Shown here: positions 12,764 to 25,299 of the stretch, in pieces
How positions within the stretch are numbered: position 1 is the stretch's first letter
How the letters are laid out: each line of letters starts with the position of its first letter
Assembly: GCA_019973155.2 (NCBI GenBank)
Contig: BPQB01000003.1
Location: 992,001-1,056,000 of the forward strand
Reading direction: 5' to 3'
Source: Phanerochaete sordida
Lineage: Eukaryota > Basidiomycota > Agaricomycetes > Polyporales > Phanerochaetaceae
DNA: 64,000 nucleotides
Position numbers and translations under genes: made by a program
Notes under the pieces: model-generated
What the model was told of the DNA's origin: nothing
The model's input: only the letters and a program-made list of their open reading frames with translations
The model's database searches: none

Positions 12764-14567
12764 TCAAACAGGACAGCCATACTCCCTGCGGCGCCGACGC
12801 CACAGATCGAGAGAGAGGGTGGCGACAAATTTAGCGGTGAAGAAGACGAGAGCAGCGGCGTGCGGCATGAAGACGATAATAATGCTAAGAAGGAGCGGCG
12901 CGCCGGTAGAGGCGATGATAAAGCTGAAGATCTGGGTAAGGAAAATAGCGAAGGAATAAGAGGTCAGTGCCTTCGGGACGCTCATGAGGAGAGCGAGAGG
13001 CTGGAATCCGAGCTTGCTGTGCTTTTGTTCCGAGAGGTAAGCGACGGCCTCGATGGCGACGAGTTGCAGCTTTTCTTGAAACATGTTCAACATCATCACA
13101 CTCGCGACGAGGGCCAGTGCGGAGCAAGCGATAGCCGCGAGTCCAACGTAGTAGTCAAGGATACCGCGCGGATGCGAAACCAGGATCGCGGACGCGCTGG
13201 ACGTGGGCAGCGTTATATCAGCGCCGTTCGATTAGATCAGAGGATGGTACTCACATTAGCAGCACTGTGGACTCGAGGCGGTGATTTCGCCAGCTTCCGT
13301 TCATTGTTTCCAGAAAGTTACGCCAGTGCATCGTGTATGTCGTCTCGTCAATGTAGAGATCGTCGATCTTGGCTGTGATAGCCCGATTGTGGTCGAGCAG
13401 CAGCGTCGAAGCCAGCCTCATGTAGCACGGCTCGCCTTCGGAATTCGGCTCGCGGCGGCGCGTGCGGCGGTCAAGCCTCGCGAATTCCTCGCCATACATG
13501 TTGTCGAACCTGTGCTTCGAGATCGACGTCCACAGCCTAGCGGCCATGCAAGTGAAGTATGGGCTCCGCGTTTCCTGCTCTGTGTCGAAGCTTAATTCGT
13601 GGCCAGCTCGCGCGAGGCGCAGAGACCGGCGTACCATCCACTGAAAGGAGCTTAATGAAACTTTTGCACTGCGCCGCGTCAAAAGGGAACGTTGACGAGC
13701 GCGAGGTCTCATGATCTGCGGAGTACGTGTCAGCGCTGTCGCTCACCGCGCAAGAGCCGAATGCTGTACCAAGCTGTCCGTGGCGGAGTATGCTCACAAG
13801 TTCCCGAATCAAGTGGATGGGGATGGGGTTGTGCGGGAAATACTCTACATGCGTCCAGTAGTGTTCTTCGAGTACGTATCCTGGAATTAGATTGAAGTTA
13901 GCGCTGAATTCGTCGGCGTCCTACCTTGAAGTGCGTACTAAGATGGGGTCGGGACACCACTCGAGAGAACCCCAAATCGACGAGATCGTTGTCATTGAGC
14001 CAAAACTCGGTTCGCGCTTGGTGATTCACGAGATAGTAGTGGCATTTGTTCTCTTTCCCGAGCTCCGCGCGCACGTACAGCTCGACACTCGCCGAAATCT
14101 TGATGTCGAGGTTCGCTGCGAGGGACTGCACTTGGCCCACGCCTTCCATGAAAACGCCAAAAATGTCTGCGCGCAAAATGTTGGAGTCCGTGACAACGTT
14201 GATAAGGTTGTTGATGAAGTATGTGGCGCCTTCAGGATGGGGATGCTGCACCCACTGGACTGGAGGGGCGCATAGCTCGTACTTCACAACTTTGCCTTCC
14301 TCGTCAACGTCTTCAGGCAGAGGAAGGTCAGGGAGGCCTGCATGTAACCCGGCAGGGATGGTGAATTCGATAGACTCGACGCTACGGCGATCAAGTCAGT
14401 GGCCCGACGTAGACAGCGACGGAACGGTTAACTCACAGTGGATACGCCTGGGAGTACCTTTCACTGACGTCCGCAGTCGTTGGGTATAGCACAACGGATT
14501 CGGAATATGCCGGGGGTTCGCTATCATGCTGAGATTTGATATCGGGGATGGAGTCGAACGATGTCAT
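12764..14567 (-). CDS. WW-like, multi-pass membrane protein of unknown function
   Basis: Six exons: 14567-14437, 14381-13939, 13880-13770, 13715-13635, 13579-13255, 13196-12764; 507 aa. The N-terminal third contains WVQHPHPEGATYFIN, the second half of a WW-like fold. A soluble middle follows, with KCHYYLVNHQARTEFWL, HLRYVLEEHYWTHVEYFP and ARLWTSISKHRFDNMYGEE. The C-terminus has about four hydrophobic segments, including YYVGLAAIACSALALVASVM, FAIFLTQIFSFIIAS and LLLSIIIVFMPHAAALVFF. I recognise the pattern from a multi-copy Agaricomycete family with no known function. The short donor at 13938 (leaving HLRYVLEE) was preferred over the later in-frame AAG/GTAGGA because it restores the conserved junction. 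Confidence 0.75.
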
Positions 14568-17055
14568 GGTATGTGTGGGCGAGGACGCGCGAGGGCATGA
14601 AGTTGTGAGCTCTAGGTTTTGTACCCTGCCCATTGCTACAAAGAGATACCGCGCGCTTCCATATGAAATGCGCGGCGACACGTACTAGGCCGCACCGCTC
14701 ATGCCAAACCAGTGCCCACAGCCTCGAGGAAGCCAGTGCGAGCGCTGGTCACATTCATTCTACTTCCGGCCAGTGGGTTGGTACCGCCTTGACGCTGGGA
14801 CGATGGTAGACAGATTTATGTAATTCACATCGCAACCTCTGAAGGTAGCCTCGTTTCTGCTTTGTTTGTCTCGAGATCTCGGGGAGTGGACAAAGGGTTA
14901 GAGCAGCAATAACCGACTGTCTTGTCCCCGTCACTAAGGCCAATGCAAAAACCATTCCTAGTGTGTGTGCCTGGGCATGCCGCGGCGGAGCTGTCGTGTA
15001 CAGCAAGATTTTGCATCTGACAACTAGGGTCGAAGAACGTCGAGGTACAAACTAGACAGAGTGGCGGCTGAAGTAGCACCAGGCGCCGGCTTTTCGGAGC
15101 ATGGACCCTCCGATCTGGGCAGCGTCGGCATTGTAGCGGAAGTAGCTGAGCCTGAATACAGCTCAGATAGCAAGCGCGTGAACCCCTGTCACGCACCGCC
15201 ATAGTAATAGAAGACCTTCAGTGCGTGGGGTACTGTGACTTGGCTGGAAGAGCATGAATTGCACTGCACAGCGTCTGTCGCTACGGCATCTCGCTTCGAG
15301 GTTTCTGGAAAGCTGGAACAACCAGAGGCGGCAAGGACATGATTGTATGGAATTTGCCAAACCATGAGCCTGAGTCCATGGAGATTTCTGACACTTACAC
15401 TGGCATTGCCTTCAGAATGTCATAGCCCTTCATAATCTTTACTGCTGCAGTGCAGCTGGTATGAATCTCAAGGCTCTCAATGCAGGTCTTCATCAGTTTT
15501 GCATCCCGCAGACAGGGTGTTGAAGGCCCTCTTAGTGTCAACGTATCACTGGCCAAGTTCGTAGCAATTGATCCAGAAAATCGGCGAGTATGCGTTGCAA
15601 AGAGGATGAGAGGGTAGAAGTCTGTCTGTCTTTCAGTAGTAGATGATGTCGACGCGGTGGAACAATTGTAAGTTGGGCTGATCTTGTTCTACTATCCAGG
15701 ACACACTGGACATATCAGATCAGGCCGTGATCCATATGCTCATGTTATAGCGCGGATGCTCAGTCCAGAAACAACTGAGTATCCATTCTCGAGCATGACC
15801 ATGATCGCTCCACAACAGCCTTTTGCATGTTTCACACACTATGCTAGCAGTCAAATAACCCTGATTATTTCCGGATATCTGTTTAAGCCGGCATGATGTG
15901 CCTTCTGGTGTGAGCTCGGGGCGATAACATGAATCGATGGACAACTTGGCATTCAAAACCAGCACTCGTTGGGCTTCGAGCTACCCACGACGCTGTCTCA
16001 TTCCCCATTGGCAGGATGTGTAGCAAGGGATTGAAAAGCATTGGACTTTAGGCAGGCACGGCCTGAATACACAGCAGCTCGAATGAGCATGAGCTAGAAA
16101 AGCCATGACGTGGTACACACGACATAGCCGATATCTGGTAGTAACTACTTAGAAGATGGGTATGTCGTCCATTCATGCGTACAGTGCACTTCAAGCTTCA
16201 GGACTAATCGTCCCTAGAAATACGGCTGCGAAAGGTAAGAAATCATGAGGCTCGCAACTTGACCAGCGGCCAAATACTCCAACTGAGAGGTTTAAGCTCT
16301 AAAGCAACCGCACGTGATCGCGAATATGTACGAGATATCAGACAGCCGTGTGCTCTGTGCTGTCATCGGAAGGACAGAGAGATTTCCGTCCGTGTATCCA
16401 CTGTGTAGCGACGAATATGCGATAATGCATGCACTGCAAGGACACGGATACTCTGTAACAGCTATCACCGACCGTAGACGGGATGTAGGGTCAATAATTG
16501 AGGAAATAGGATCGCTAGCTAGCCGCGGGAGCTACCGCTCGAAGGGAAGGCCCGTGTTACTTTGTATCCCAGAGAAGTTTCGTCCCTGACTGAGTTCAAA
16601 CCACCATGGTCACACATGATGCATGATGCCGAGACGAAAGAATAGATCGTCAGCTCACAGTCTTCGAGTGCTTGCTCAGGGCCTCATGAGGACCCTTCCC
16701 TATTACTTATCCTTCCCGGTTTGGTCTCGCATAGATTGCCGCCAACGCACTCGTGGGGAAACTTGAGCTGCATTGCGCCTAGTTCACGTCGACTTGTGAT
16801 GGTCGCGGTGGGATTTTGCCGGCGACTATGTCGAGATGCACATAAACCTTGTGATAGCCATCTTGACTGCCACGATGGGATCTAGCAGCTGTCATACAGC
16901 ATGAGGGTAATCCGAGGGGACGCCAGCATCTCCGGCACATACGGGATGCTATATAATCCTAGTAGTGCGCTAAAAGCGCTCCTCCGTTCAAGGACCCGTC
17001 TTTCTCTAATCTTTCTCGATATCTGGGGCACCACCAAGTCGTAGTCCATACCGCC
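14568..17055. other. Gene-poor interval, 2.5 kb
   Basis: No gene model can be supported. The minus strand at about 14.85-15.55 kb has several short coding-like stretches rich in cysteine and serine that do not join into one clean model (see findings). A 91-aa ORF at 16314-16589 has no recognisable motif. The rest looks non-coding. Promoter elements of the next gene are at its right end. Confidence 0.4.
16950..16957 (+). promoter_or_regulatory. Probable TATA box
   Basis: TATATAAT lies 99 nt upstream of the ATG at 17056 and on the same strand, a normal fungal TATA-to-ATG distance. Inferred from position and sequence only. Confidence 0.45.
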
Positions 17056-17917
17056 ATGCACGATTCGGACACTACGATCACAATACCCAACAATCCGCCC
17101 AAGGATGCCTTGATAGACGCGGCGGCGGCGGCGGTGACGCTTGACGCACCCGTGGACAGCGTAGTCAACAGCCGCGTCGTCGGTGCAGTTGTGCCAACGG
17201 GGACAGTTACGGCCGCCGACGAAGTAGAAGCTGTCGCAGTCACGGTGACACTCGCCGCCGACATCGCCGTCCACGCAGCCACCGGCAGCGTCAATGCTGC
17301 ATCGCAAGAGGCAGGGTAAGCCGCCACCGGGCTATGGACTACCGATCATACGGACTGACCATTGCTCCAGTCACGGCGAGATGACCGCGCCGGCTGGCAC
17401 GGGCCCCGACGCCGCGTCCGACGATTCAGACTTAGATGACGATGCTCTCGAGGTTATACTGAGAATGCAGTGAGTAGCTGCGCATGGGCCATATCATGCA
17501 AGGCTGACCTGCGCATGCAACAGCGGCATGGAGTCGCGCGGACCAGCAGACAACACTATGGCACCTAAAGAGCAGACGCAAGGTACTAGCATGCGTCCGA
17601 AGACAGGACCAAAGCCCGTCACGGTGGAAGGGTTGAGGAAAGAAGCACATAAGAAGGAGGGAGATAAGAAGAAGACGGACAAGAGGGCGACGCAGGGTAG
17701 TGCTGGCCAGCCAGAGCAGGGCCAGAGCAGGGTGACACCGGCGCAGGGGACATCTGGTAGCCAGCATATCCATGGCCAAAGCCAGACGTCGCACCAGCAG
17801 GGGTCGTCTCAGACCAGTGAAGGATCACAGAGCAGTGGTACGGCTTCCAAGGGCAAGAACAAGCTGCTGAGCCCGGTGAAGGGCTTCTTCACCTCGTCTT
17901 CAAACCCGAAGCAATAG
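17056..17917 (+). CDS. Low-complexity protein of unknown function
   Basis: Three exons: 17056-17315, 17371-17469, 17524-17917; 250 aa. No family is recognised. The N-terminal third is unusually rich in Ala, Val and Asp (DALIDAAAAAVTLDAPVDSV) and is partly encoded by a GCG triplet run near 17120. The middle is acidic (ASDDSDLDDDALEVIL). The C-terminal half is Gln/Ser/Gly-rich and basic, ending KGKNKLLSPVKGFFTSSS. No signal peptide or membrane span is evident, and the protein is probably disordered. Matching intron phases and consensus splice sites argue for a real gene; an expressed but non-conserved protein is the likeliest reading. Confidence 0.6.
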
Positions 17918-18295
17918 AGCGTGCAATCACGCTCCCTTCCGCACGCAGAACCTTCGTGCGCCTTCCGAGATCAACATGGTCCATACAAGAGAGGTCCTGG
18001 ACGTCGAACATACAAGCAGGTGGTCGCGGGTCTCCACACCACCATTCGGATAGCACGCACCAAAGTTGGATAAGATCATAAGACCGAAATCAGAGCCATG
18101 CAGCCATCGTTCTGACGTCACATGAAAACGCAACTTGCCCATTGACAAGACAAGCAGGATCATACACAATCCCATCATGAGGCATAGCTACGTATATCGG
18201 ACTAACTCAGTTTAGGTTCAGCATATGAGAGGATACGCGGAGCGATCACGAACCACGAGTCAATAAGTTTGAGTCGCCGACTGGGGAGTATCCTA
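17918..18295. other. Convergent intergenic region
   Basis: 378 nt between two convergent stops; no motif or ORF of note. Confidence 0.5.
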
Positions 18296-19761
18296 TCAAT
18301 ACTCTCCTCCATGTCCGTGTGCACTGTGGTGCCCATGCGCGCTCTGGTGCCCATGAGCACTGTGGTGTCCAGGAACACTGGCCTGCCCACTCGCGCTACC
18401 CGGCCGCTGCTGTGCAGAGCGCAGGATCCAGAGCTCCTTCCGCGACCCAAAGCCCAACGGCCCAGCCTTGCCCATGGGTATACTTCCGTCCAGCTTGAAC
18501 CCGAGCATGCCAAAGTAGTCCAGCACATGCGAGGCCAGCTGGTGGCGGTCGACGTCCCCTGTGCAAATTTTAGCGTTCAGGTGTGCGAAGACATGAGGAG
18601 GCGTGAAGGCTCAGGCGCACCACTAGAGTTCTTCCTGACCTCGAAGACAAAGGCCCCGTCTTCCACATGCCGATCGGCTGTAATCCTATGCGGCCACCGC
18701 GCGCGAACGGCCTCGCTCAGGTTCTCGACTACCCCAGCTGGTGCGTCTAGGAAAGCGAACTTCCCTCCTGACTGCGAGACAGAGATGGAGAAGAAGTATG
18801 GTATAGTTTCATGCGATGCTCGCCCAAAGACGAGCTTAGCTGGCTGATGAAGCTGTGAGTGCAGTGACTTTCGAAATGATGCACGCGAGGACGTACCGGT
18901 TCTCCAGTGCTGGTGGTCGACATGTATGTGTAGCCCTGGAACACGCTTGAAGTGAGAGGCTGTCCTGAACTTTATCGAAAGCGACACGCACTTGGTGAGC
19001 GAGTATAGCCCACAGGGTGTGGATCATGCGACGTGCACTGTAGGCATGGTCAAGTGCGCTCGACATTAGCTGTTTCTAGCGACATACATGATGTAGTCTG
19101 TCCCCGAGCTTGCCCAAGGCGTGCCATTGAAGACTGCACGGAATATACTCTCCCGAGGAGTGTCGTTACTGTCGCGGTGCGGCCACATAGGTAGGAGGTT
19201 CTGTCTTATCTCGTCCGCGGTCGAAGGAAAGGCAATGTTCTCTACTCGGAACTCATTCGAGCTGGGAAACGTTACGAAGAGGTGGCCTGCATCGCTTCAG
19301 ATCAAGGGGGGTAATAGGAAAGAAGGACAGCGCGCACCTGGTATATAATGCTGACTTGCCTCCGCACGACGCTTTCCCGTGGAATTGGTACGCTCGCGTT
19401 CACGGGATTCTGAGGGTGCTCTGCTTGAGTGTCGTGAGATGGTAGGCCCCATAGGGATCGTAGACTCCGAGTGAGAATGGGAATGAGTTCGCTTCTTCAT
19501 CGCAGACTTGAGTGGCATTGCTCCTTGGTTGGGAGTTGAGATGGTGTTGCTCCTGTGATGTTTGCTGGCCCGAGGCGCAGGCTCGGGAGGCGGGGGCACA
19601 TAAGTCGCATAGCGATGCTGCTGGTAGGTGACCAAGTCGGGATACCCTGGCGAGGCATATGGCACGGCTCCCGGTGGGGCGCGCGAGTACTGTGCCTGAG
19701 AAGGCACCTGTTGCACAGGATAGTAGGCGGCAGGAGCTGCAGGATAGTAGCCAGTCTGCAT
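18296..19761 (-). CDS. Conserved Agaricomycete protein of unknown function
   Basis: Six exons: 19761-19338, 19286-19088, 19037-18992, 18935-18897, 18843-18621, 18558-18296; 397 aa. Residues 1-141 are Pro/Tyr/Ser-rich and probably disordered (YYPAAPAAYYPVQQVPSQ). The folded part follows: HLFVTFPSSNEFRVENIAFP, DEIRQNLLPMWPHR, ARRMIHTLWAILAHQGYTYM, YFFSISVSQSGGKFAFLDAP and MLGFKLDGSIPMGKAGPLGF-GSRKELW. I know this arrangement from other Agaricomycete proteins, all uncharacterised. The tail carries tandem His/Gly-rich units (SAHGHQ, SAHGHH). Small exons of 46 and 39 nt are needed to keep the conserved core intact. Confidence 0.78.
18302..18366 (-). repeat. Short coding tandem repeat (SAHGHx units)
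   Basis: About three imperfect 18-21 nt units at the end of the 397-aa protein gene encode SAHGH-type hexa- or heptapeptides rich in His and Gly. They are likely to vary in copy number between strains (inference). Confidence 0.6.
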
Positions 19762-20179
19762 CGTCGTCGTCGTTGGCAGCGCAGAGATAAGTGAGATGGC
19801 TCGAGGGAGAGAAGCAAGACGATGGTTCCAATACTGGCAGCGGACTTGAGGCGTCTAGGGGTGCAATTGAAAGCCCAGTGCAACGTGTCGAGATTGGTTA
19901 CAGATGGGGAAGCCCAATCAGCAGAAGCTTATGACACCATCACTGCACGCGAGTCCTCGAGGCCTCGGGGGAGACATGAAACTTGGGAGACCAAGACGAA
20001 GGCGGCGCCGAGGAGGATATAAGAGCAAGTCGTCGGTCGTGTGTGCGGGGAGAGAAAGCAAGAACGACCGACGGAGGCGCGGGCGCGGTAGGACCCGCTG
20101 ATGCGAAGCGCCTTACGCGAGTTAGCTCAGTCGAGTCTGCGCCCAGCCAGTCTCTCTCCCTCTCCTCATCTCACACAAA
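19762..20179. promoter_or_regulatory. Divergent promoter region upstream of MPC1
   Basis: 418 nt between divergent starts. A TATAAG sequence at 20018-20023 lies about 160 nt before the MPC1 ATG. No ORF is supported. Confidence 0.4.
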
Positions 20180-20765
20180 ATGGCCTCCACCTTCGTCAAC
20201 TGGCTGCGCTCGCCTGCCGCGAGGGAATACTTCTTCAGTGCGTAGCTGCCGTCAGCCATGTCCTCCGGTCGCGTGAGCTGAGGGATTTCCGCCAGGCACT
20301 CACTTCTGGGGACCGGTTGGTTCAACAGTCCCACATGCTGCGGGACATTCTCTGACAGCGCGGAACAGGTTGCCAACTGGGGTCTGCCTCTGGCTGCCCT
20401 TGCGGACTTGAAGAAGGATGAGGAGGTCATCTCAGGCGCAATGACTACCGCTCTTGTGAGCTACTCGTGAGTCTCCTCTCGCTTGGGCGCGGTTCGCCTC
20501 TCACCAGCATCTTCTTCCCAGGATGGTCTTCATGCGTTTCGGTGAGGCATTATGCATATGCTGTCACTTTCTGTGCATTGACAAAATTACTGTAGCATGG
20601 CGCGTCCAGCCTAGGAATTACCTCCTCTTCGCGTGTCACGCAACAAACGCAACCGCGCAGTCCGTCCAGCTGGGCCGCTTCGCCAACTACTGGTACGGAG
20701 GCGGCAAGGAGGCGAGGGATAGCAAAAAGACTGTTGCAGAGAAGGTAGTCGAGGCTACACAATGA
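20180..20765 (+). CDS. MPC1: Mitochondrial pyruvate carrier subunit 1
   Basis: Five exons: 20180-20237, 20296-20315, 20369-20466, 20522-20541, 20596-20765; 121 aa, the usual family length. With an MPC2/MPC3-type partner it imports pyruvate across the inner mitochondrial membrane. Diagnostic blocks are [80 protein letters not shown] and FANYWYGG. Two exons are only 20 nt long, but every junction restores the conserved protein, so I am confident of them. The gene sits tail-to-tail with DNA ligase I; the stops are 139 nt apart. Confidence 0.95.
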
Positions 20766-20904
20766 GGATATTGCGCAGTGATCCGCGTCCTTCTTGCACA
20801 GAGGCTCTGACACAGAGCCTTGCTTCCGTATACCATCTGACCCGACATTAATGGATATATTTCCTAGAGATTCCTACACAAGAGCCCTGAGCTGTCCCGC
20901 GAAA

Positions 20905-23900
20905 CTACCAGAACCCGTCATCTCCGTCACCGCCCTTGCCCTTCTTGCCGCCTTTGTTCTGGGCAAGTACTTGCCGTTCGTACATCTCCGCAATCTGAAA
21001 GCTAGTGTCACCGCCTGTTTGGAAGTAGGCAGCTAGGGTCCTCACCTGCTCTGGTCCCGTAGCATCGTCCGCACCCTTATCGTCCCGCACGCGGATAAAG
21101 CGCGGGAACCGAAGCGAGATTCCTCTGTCTTCTACCTGTGGCGTCTCATGAGCGGCACAGCCCCTCTGACGAATGTGGCGAGAATAGCACATACCAGGCC
21201 TTGCGCTGCCGTGTACACAGGACTAAGACTCAGGTCTGCGGTGAGGACTTCCCAGACGACCTTAGGTTCGAACCACACGTCGGGCTTTGCACCGCCAATC
21301 TGGATGTCTCCGCGCGGCTTCGTCAGCTCGAGGGGCTTGAGGACGTCGTAGTGCTGCTGCAGCGCCTCATCGCTGAAACCAGTGCCAATCTTGCAGATAG
21401 TCTGGAACTGCTCGCCGTCTGTATCGTAGCAGGCGAGCAGGAACGCGCCGTATACGTTCGTGCGCTTGCCCTTGCCGTAATATCCACCTACGACCGCTAA
21501 GTCGAGAGAGTCGCCGACGCCGGCGAGGTAGTCCTTCTTCAGCTGTGCAGTTTGGTAAGTCTATGCTGTCCTATGTTTGCCACCGAATACGAGACAAACC
21601 TTCAACCAGTTGACACTGCGCCTGCTTGGCTCGTAATGGCTAGCCTCTGTCTCAAGCATCTTGACCATGAGTCCCTCACAGCCATCCTTGACACTGTCCT
21701 CGAGGAAGGTCTGGATCTCTTCTGTCGTTTCACAGTCGTTGGACTTGGCAAATGCAAACTCTCCTTGGACTTCTTGGAAATGTTCTCGGAGCAACTCACG
21801 GCGTTCTGTGAACGGTCGGTGCAGCAAAGACTGAAAATTGTGAGCAGTTGTAATGCTACACAACTAAACCGTCTTACCTCCCCATTCAGGTAGAGCAGAT
21901 CAAAGCCAAACAGGCACACCCATACCTCGATGTCCTCGACCTTGACGTCTTTCCGCTTGCGCTTGCTCAGCTCTTGGAATGGTTTCAGCTGACCCGTCTT
22001 GCGGTCGACCGCCACAGCTTCCGCGTCCAGTACGAAGGATTTGGCAGTAGCCTTCATGCACTGTACACGCGCAGTCAGGGTTTGCCTACCGCACGGCTAT
22101 GGCATGTAACTTACACGCGGAAGCTGGTCCATGAGATCCGGGTACTTCTTGCTCATGTCTTCCGAGTTACGGCTGAACACGGCAAACGAACCGTCCTCGA
22201 GCTTGTGCACCTGCGCGCGCTCGCCATCGTACTTGTACTCGCACGTGAACTTCTTGCCCTCGAAGCGGTCGAGCACCTCGCCGATGGCCTTGGTCGGCTT
22301 CGCGAGCATGGGCTTCAGCGGCACGCCCGGCGTGAGCTTGCACCGCGCCTTCAACCCGTCAACGCCGACCTCGAGCAGTGCCGGGATCACGAGGTCGTAC
22401 GAAGGCAGTTCGCTGCGGGATGTCGTCAGCACATACGCGAAAGCACCGAGCAGGGGCTGCCTACCTGTACACGGATTTGATGACCTCCGCGGCATGCTCG
22501 AGACGCGCTGTGAGCTTTTCGGTGTTCAGCTTCTTGGCCGCTGACGTTGATGAGTACGTCAGAAGGCACAACTCCAGGGCACAGGATATTGCGTACCCTT
22601 CTCCTGCTCCGCGAGCACTGCGGCGTGTGCAAGCGCCACGAGCACAGTTCGCTCGGCATTGCCAATACGCAGCTTGCCCTCTAAGGAGCGAATGATGTAC
22701 TTCGCTTCCTCCCCTTGGCAAGCGGCGAGAAGCTTGGTGATGATAGAGACCTTCTTGGTTTGGGACTGCCGCAGCATCAGCAAACGGCCATCGCTAGCCG
22801 GGCAGCGCTGCTCACAGAGTGACCGGTGCTCGACGCGATCTCCTTGAGATTCTTGAAGACGAATGGGACTGTCAGTGGTTTTGGCTTAAACAGGGTCTTC
22901 TGGGCATTTTTGGAGTTCTGGCAGCGCGTTCCGATGAGAACGATGGTTAGCTGGCAATGATCTGGCACCATACCTTGGCCACGAGACCCAGGTCACCTTC
23001 CTTCTTCAAGTCTTGTCTGATGACCGCCAAACTTCTACCCGTTGACTCGGCGATAGCTTTGAGCAATAAGCTCTCGCCAATACCAAGTTCAATGCCCACG
23101 TAGTCAGGGCATAGCTGAGCAAGGTGGCTCGTAAGACGAGAATCTGATATCGTATGGAGCACGTACTCGGTTGATGCATAGATATACCGCCTGTAGCAAG
23201 GACTCGGTATCGCTCGGGGCGCTACGCTGAATGACGAGTAGCAGAAACGATGTCAACAAGGAGGTTTTCTCCAGCCGCTTCGTTGTGCTCTCAATCAAAG
23301 CGAAAACCTTGGCCAAGGCGGCATAGGGAACACTAGGTTATGGATGAGGACCCGACACTTGTGCATTCGATGAAAACATACGGCTGCCCTTCTTTCCATC
23401 CTCCCTCGATGTCGACCTCCTTCGTCTTCGAGAGCGCTGTCGCAGCACTGCGCGCATCAGGCTCCTGGCGCTCTGAATGACGTGTGCAACGTACTTCTGA
23501 GTAGCCTCTTCCTCGTCAATCTCCTCCTCTCCTTCATCAGGGTCCTCTTCTGGAGCTTCATCCCCACTTGAGGCGGACGAAGCTTCAGCCTCTGGCTCGT
23601 CGCTCTCGTCTTCTTCTACTATGGCAGGCTTGGTCTTGGCTTTCGGCTTCGCCTTTACCTTGTCATTGCCTTTGGCTTTTGAAGCAGCCTTCCGCTTGGG
23701 TTTTACAGGCTCTGAGTCTTCGTCGTCAGATGGTGGAACAGGCTCAGCCTCTGACGACATAGCCGCCTCAGACTTTGTGGCGGCTAGGTTCAGATGTAAG
23801 CAGTAGACCTGCGAGACAATTAATGACCTTACAAGGGAGTTCCGCCTCATCATCAGAAGCAACGACTCTACGTCTCTTTGCCTTCGGGGGCTGCTCCGCC

Positions 23901-24117
23901 GCGACGGGTGCGGGAGGGGCCTGCTTCCGCTTCGAACTTTCGCCTGAGACGCGTCAAGACGCGTTAATTTGAGCACGAGAACACGCGTACCAGTCTTGTC
24001 AACATTCATCTTGTCATCCTGCGCGACCGTTGCGTCTGGCTCGCGTTTCTTCTTCTTGCCCCACAGCTCCCCGAGCGTGGACTGCTGCGGTGGTGCTGGC
24101 CTTGTTCCCTTCGGCAT
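20905..24117 (-). CDS. CDC9: ATP-dependent DNA ligase I
   Basis: Fifteen exons: 24117-23991, 23943-23833, 23783-23495, 23447-23382, 23332-23167, 23114-22974, 22917-22816, 22765-22597, 22540-22465, 22412-22115, 22060-21878, 21830-21600, 21542-21195, 21135-21046, 20994-20905; 828 aa. It seals Okazaki-fragment and repair nicks. The N-terminus has a PIP-box-like QSTLGELW (PCNA binding), then a long acidic/basic disordered region. The DNA-binding domain starts at [14 protein letters not shown]. The nucleotidyltransferase core has motif I EYKYDGER (lysine 476 is adenylated), [17 protein letters not shown] and WLKLKKDYL. The OB-fold includes [14 protein letters not shown]. The end ([17 protein letters not shown]) is Gly/Lys-rich. 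Exon 4 uses the acceptor CGCGCAG at 23448; only this gives the conserved [17 protein letters not shown]. Confidence 0.95.
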
Positions 24118-24511
24118 GTCGAGGTATTTTCCTGAGAGAAGATTGGCCGGCAGTCTACAGCGTGGCAGGTGGTACAGTACCTAGCGTAGTCTGTCTTCCC
24201 ATGCGAGGGGTGAGGGTGTGGAAGAGGAGGCGGTGAACACAGCGGGAGGTCGCGGCGGCGCGTATCGCGACGGTCATGCAACAAGCCTGATAGACGCCCG
24301 TGACGCAGTCTCGGTCACGCGCGTCGTGCACGTGAGCTTCCAGCGCTTGAGCAGCCGATCTGGGACAGAGTCTGCCGTTCGGCGAACTCCGGGCTGTACA
24401 GTTTTCACTCGGGTGGCTTGTTCCCAGTCTCTCACGTACCAGACTCAAGTGTAGCGCAAGGCGGCCCCGGTAAACGTCTGCAAACCTCCCCCCGCCGTCC
24501 TCAAGATCAAC
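24118..24511. promoter_or_regulatory. Divergent promoter, DNA ligase I / RPS11
   Basis: 394 nt between divergent start codons; it should carry both promoters. No clear TATA box; nothing else recognised. Confidence 0.45.
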
Positions 24512-25299
24512 ATGGCTGAGCAGGTGCGTGGCCCCTGAACTTTCGATTCCTAAGGCGAACTTATGACGGTGCGATTTTTGCCTGAATTCACAGATTGAGA
24601 AGGCGTTCCAGAAGCAGCACCTCTTCCAAAACGCGAAGGTTCGCGGTGCGTACACGACCGTAGCAACTGGTACTGTGCTGTAAAACTCACTGGGAGGGGT
24701 CTTGGATGGCGTGAATCAGGTGGCAAGAAGGTCTCCACCAAGGACAAGCGGTGGTACAAGGATGTTGGTCTTGGCTTCAAGACCCCGGCCGACGCGATCA
24801 ACGGCACTTACATTGGTACGCCTGTGTCATTAGTCTTGAATGCATCTCCTCAATGCTGATTACAGTGTGATTGCGCTTAGACAAGAAGTGCCCCTTCACC
24901 GGCGACGTCTCCATCCGTGGCCGTATTCTCACCGGCCGTGTCGTCTCGACCAAGATGACCCGCACCCTCATCATCCGCCGGGACTACCTCCACTACATCC
25001 CCAAGTACAGTGCGTACTTGTCCGGCCTTGGGAGATGGAGCACACGACTCACGCTTTGTTGCAGACCGTTACGAGAAGCGCCACAAGAACCTGGCGGCGC
25101 ACGTCTCGCCTGCCTTCCGTGTCGATGTCGGCGACATTGTCACCGTCGGTACGTATCTTTTGCGTGGTGTGCAACTTGCGCGGCCCCTCAATCTAACCTT
25201 CTCGCAGGCCAGTGCCGGCCACTGTCGAAAACCGTCCGCTTCAACGTTCTCCGGGTATCGAAGAGCAAGGCGGCGGCCAAGGCCTTCGGCAAGTTCTGA
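24512..25299 (+). CDS. RPS11: 40S ribosomal protein uS17 (S11)
   Basis: Six exons: 24512-24523, 24594-24645, 24720-24815, 24881-25009, 25065-25148, 25208-25299; 154 aa. It is a cytosolic small-subunit protein that binds 18S rRNA. The sequence follows the eukaryotic family end to end: [96 protein letters not shown]. The first exon has only four codons (MAEQ) followed by an intron. This start-proximal intron is common in ribosomal protein genes and may help expression. Confidence 0.97.

Noticed and set aside
16314..16589. 91-aa ORF in the gap before 17 kb
   Set aside because: No motif, no splice context and no similarity that I recognise; left as unannotated.
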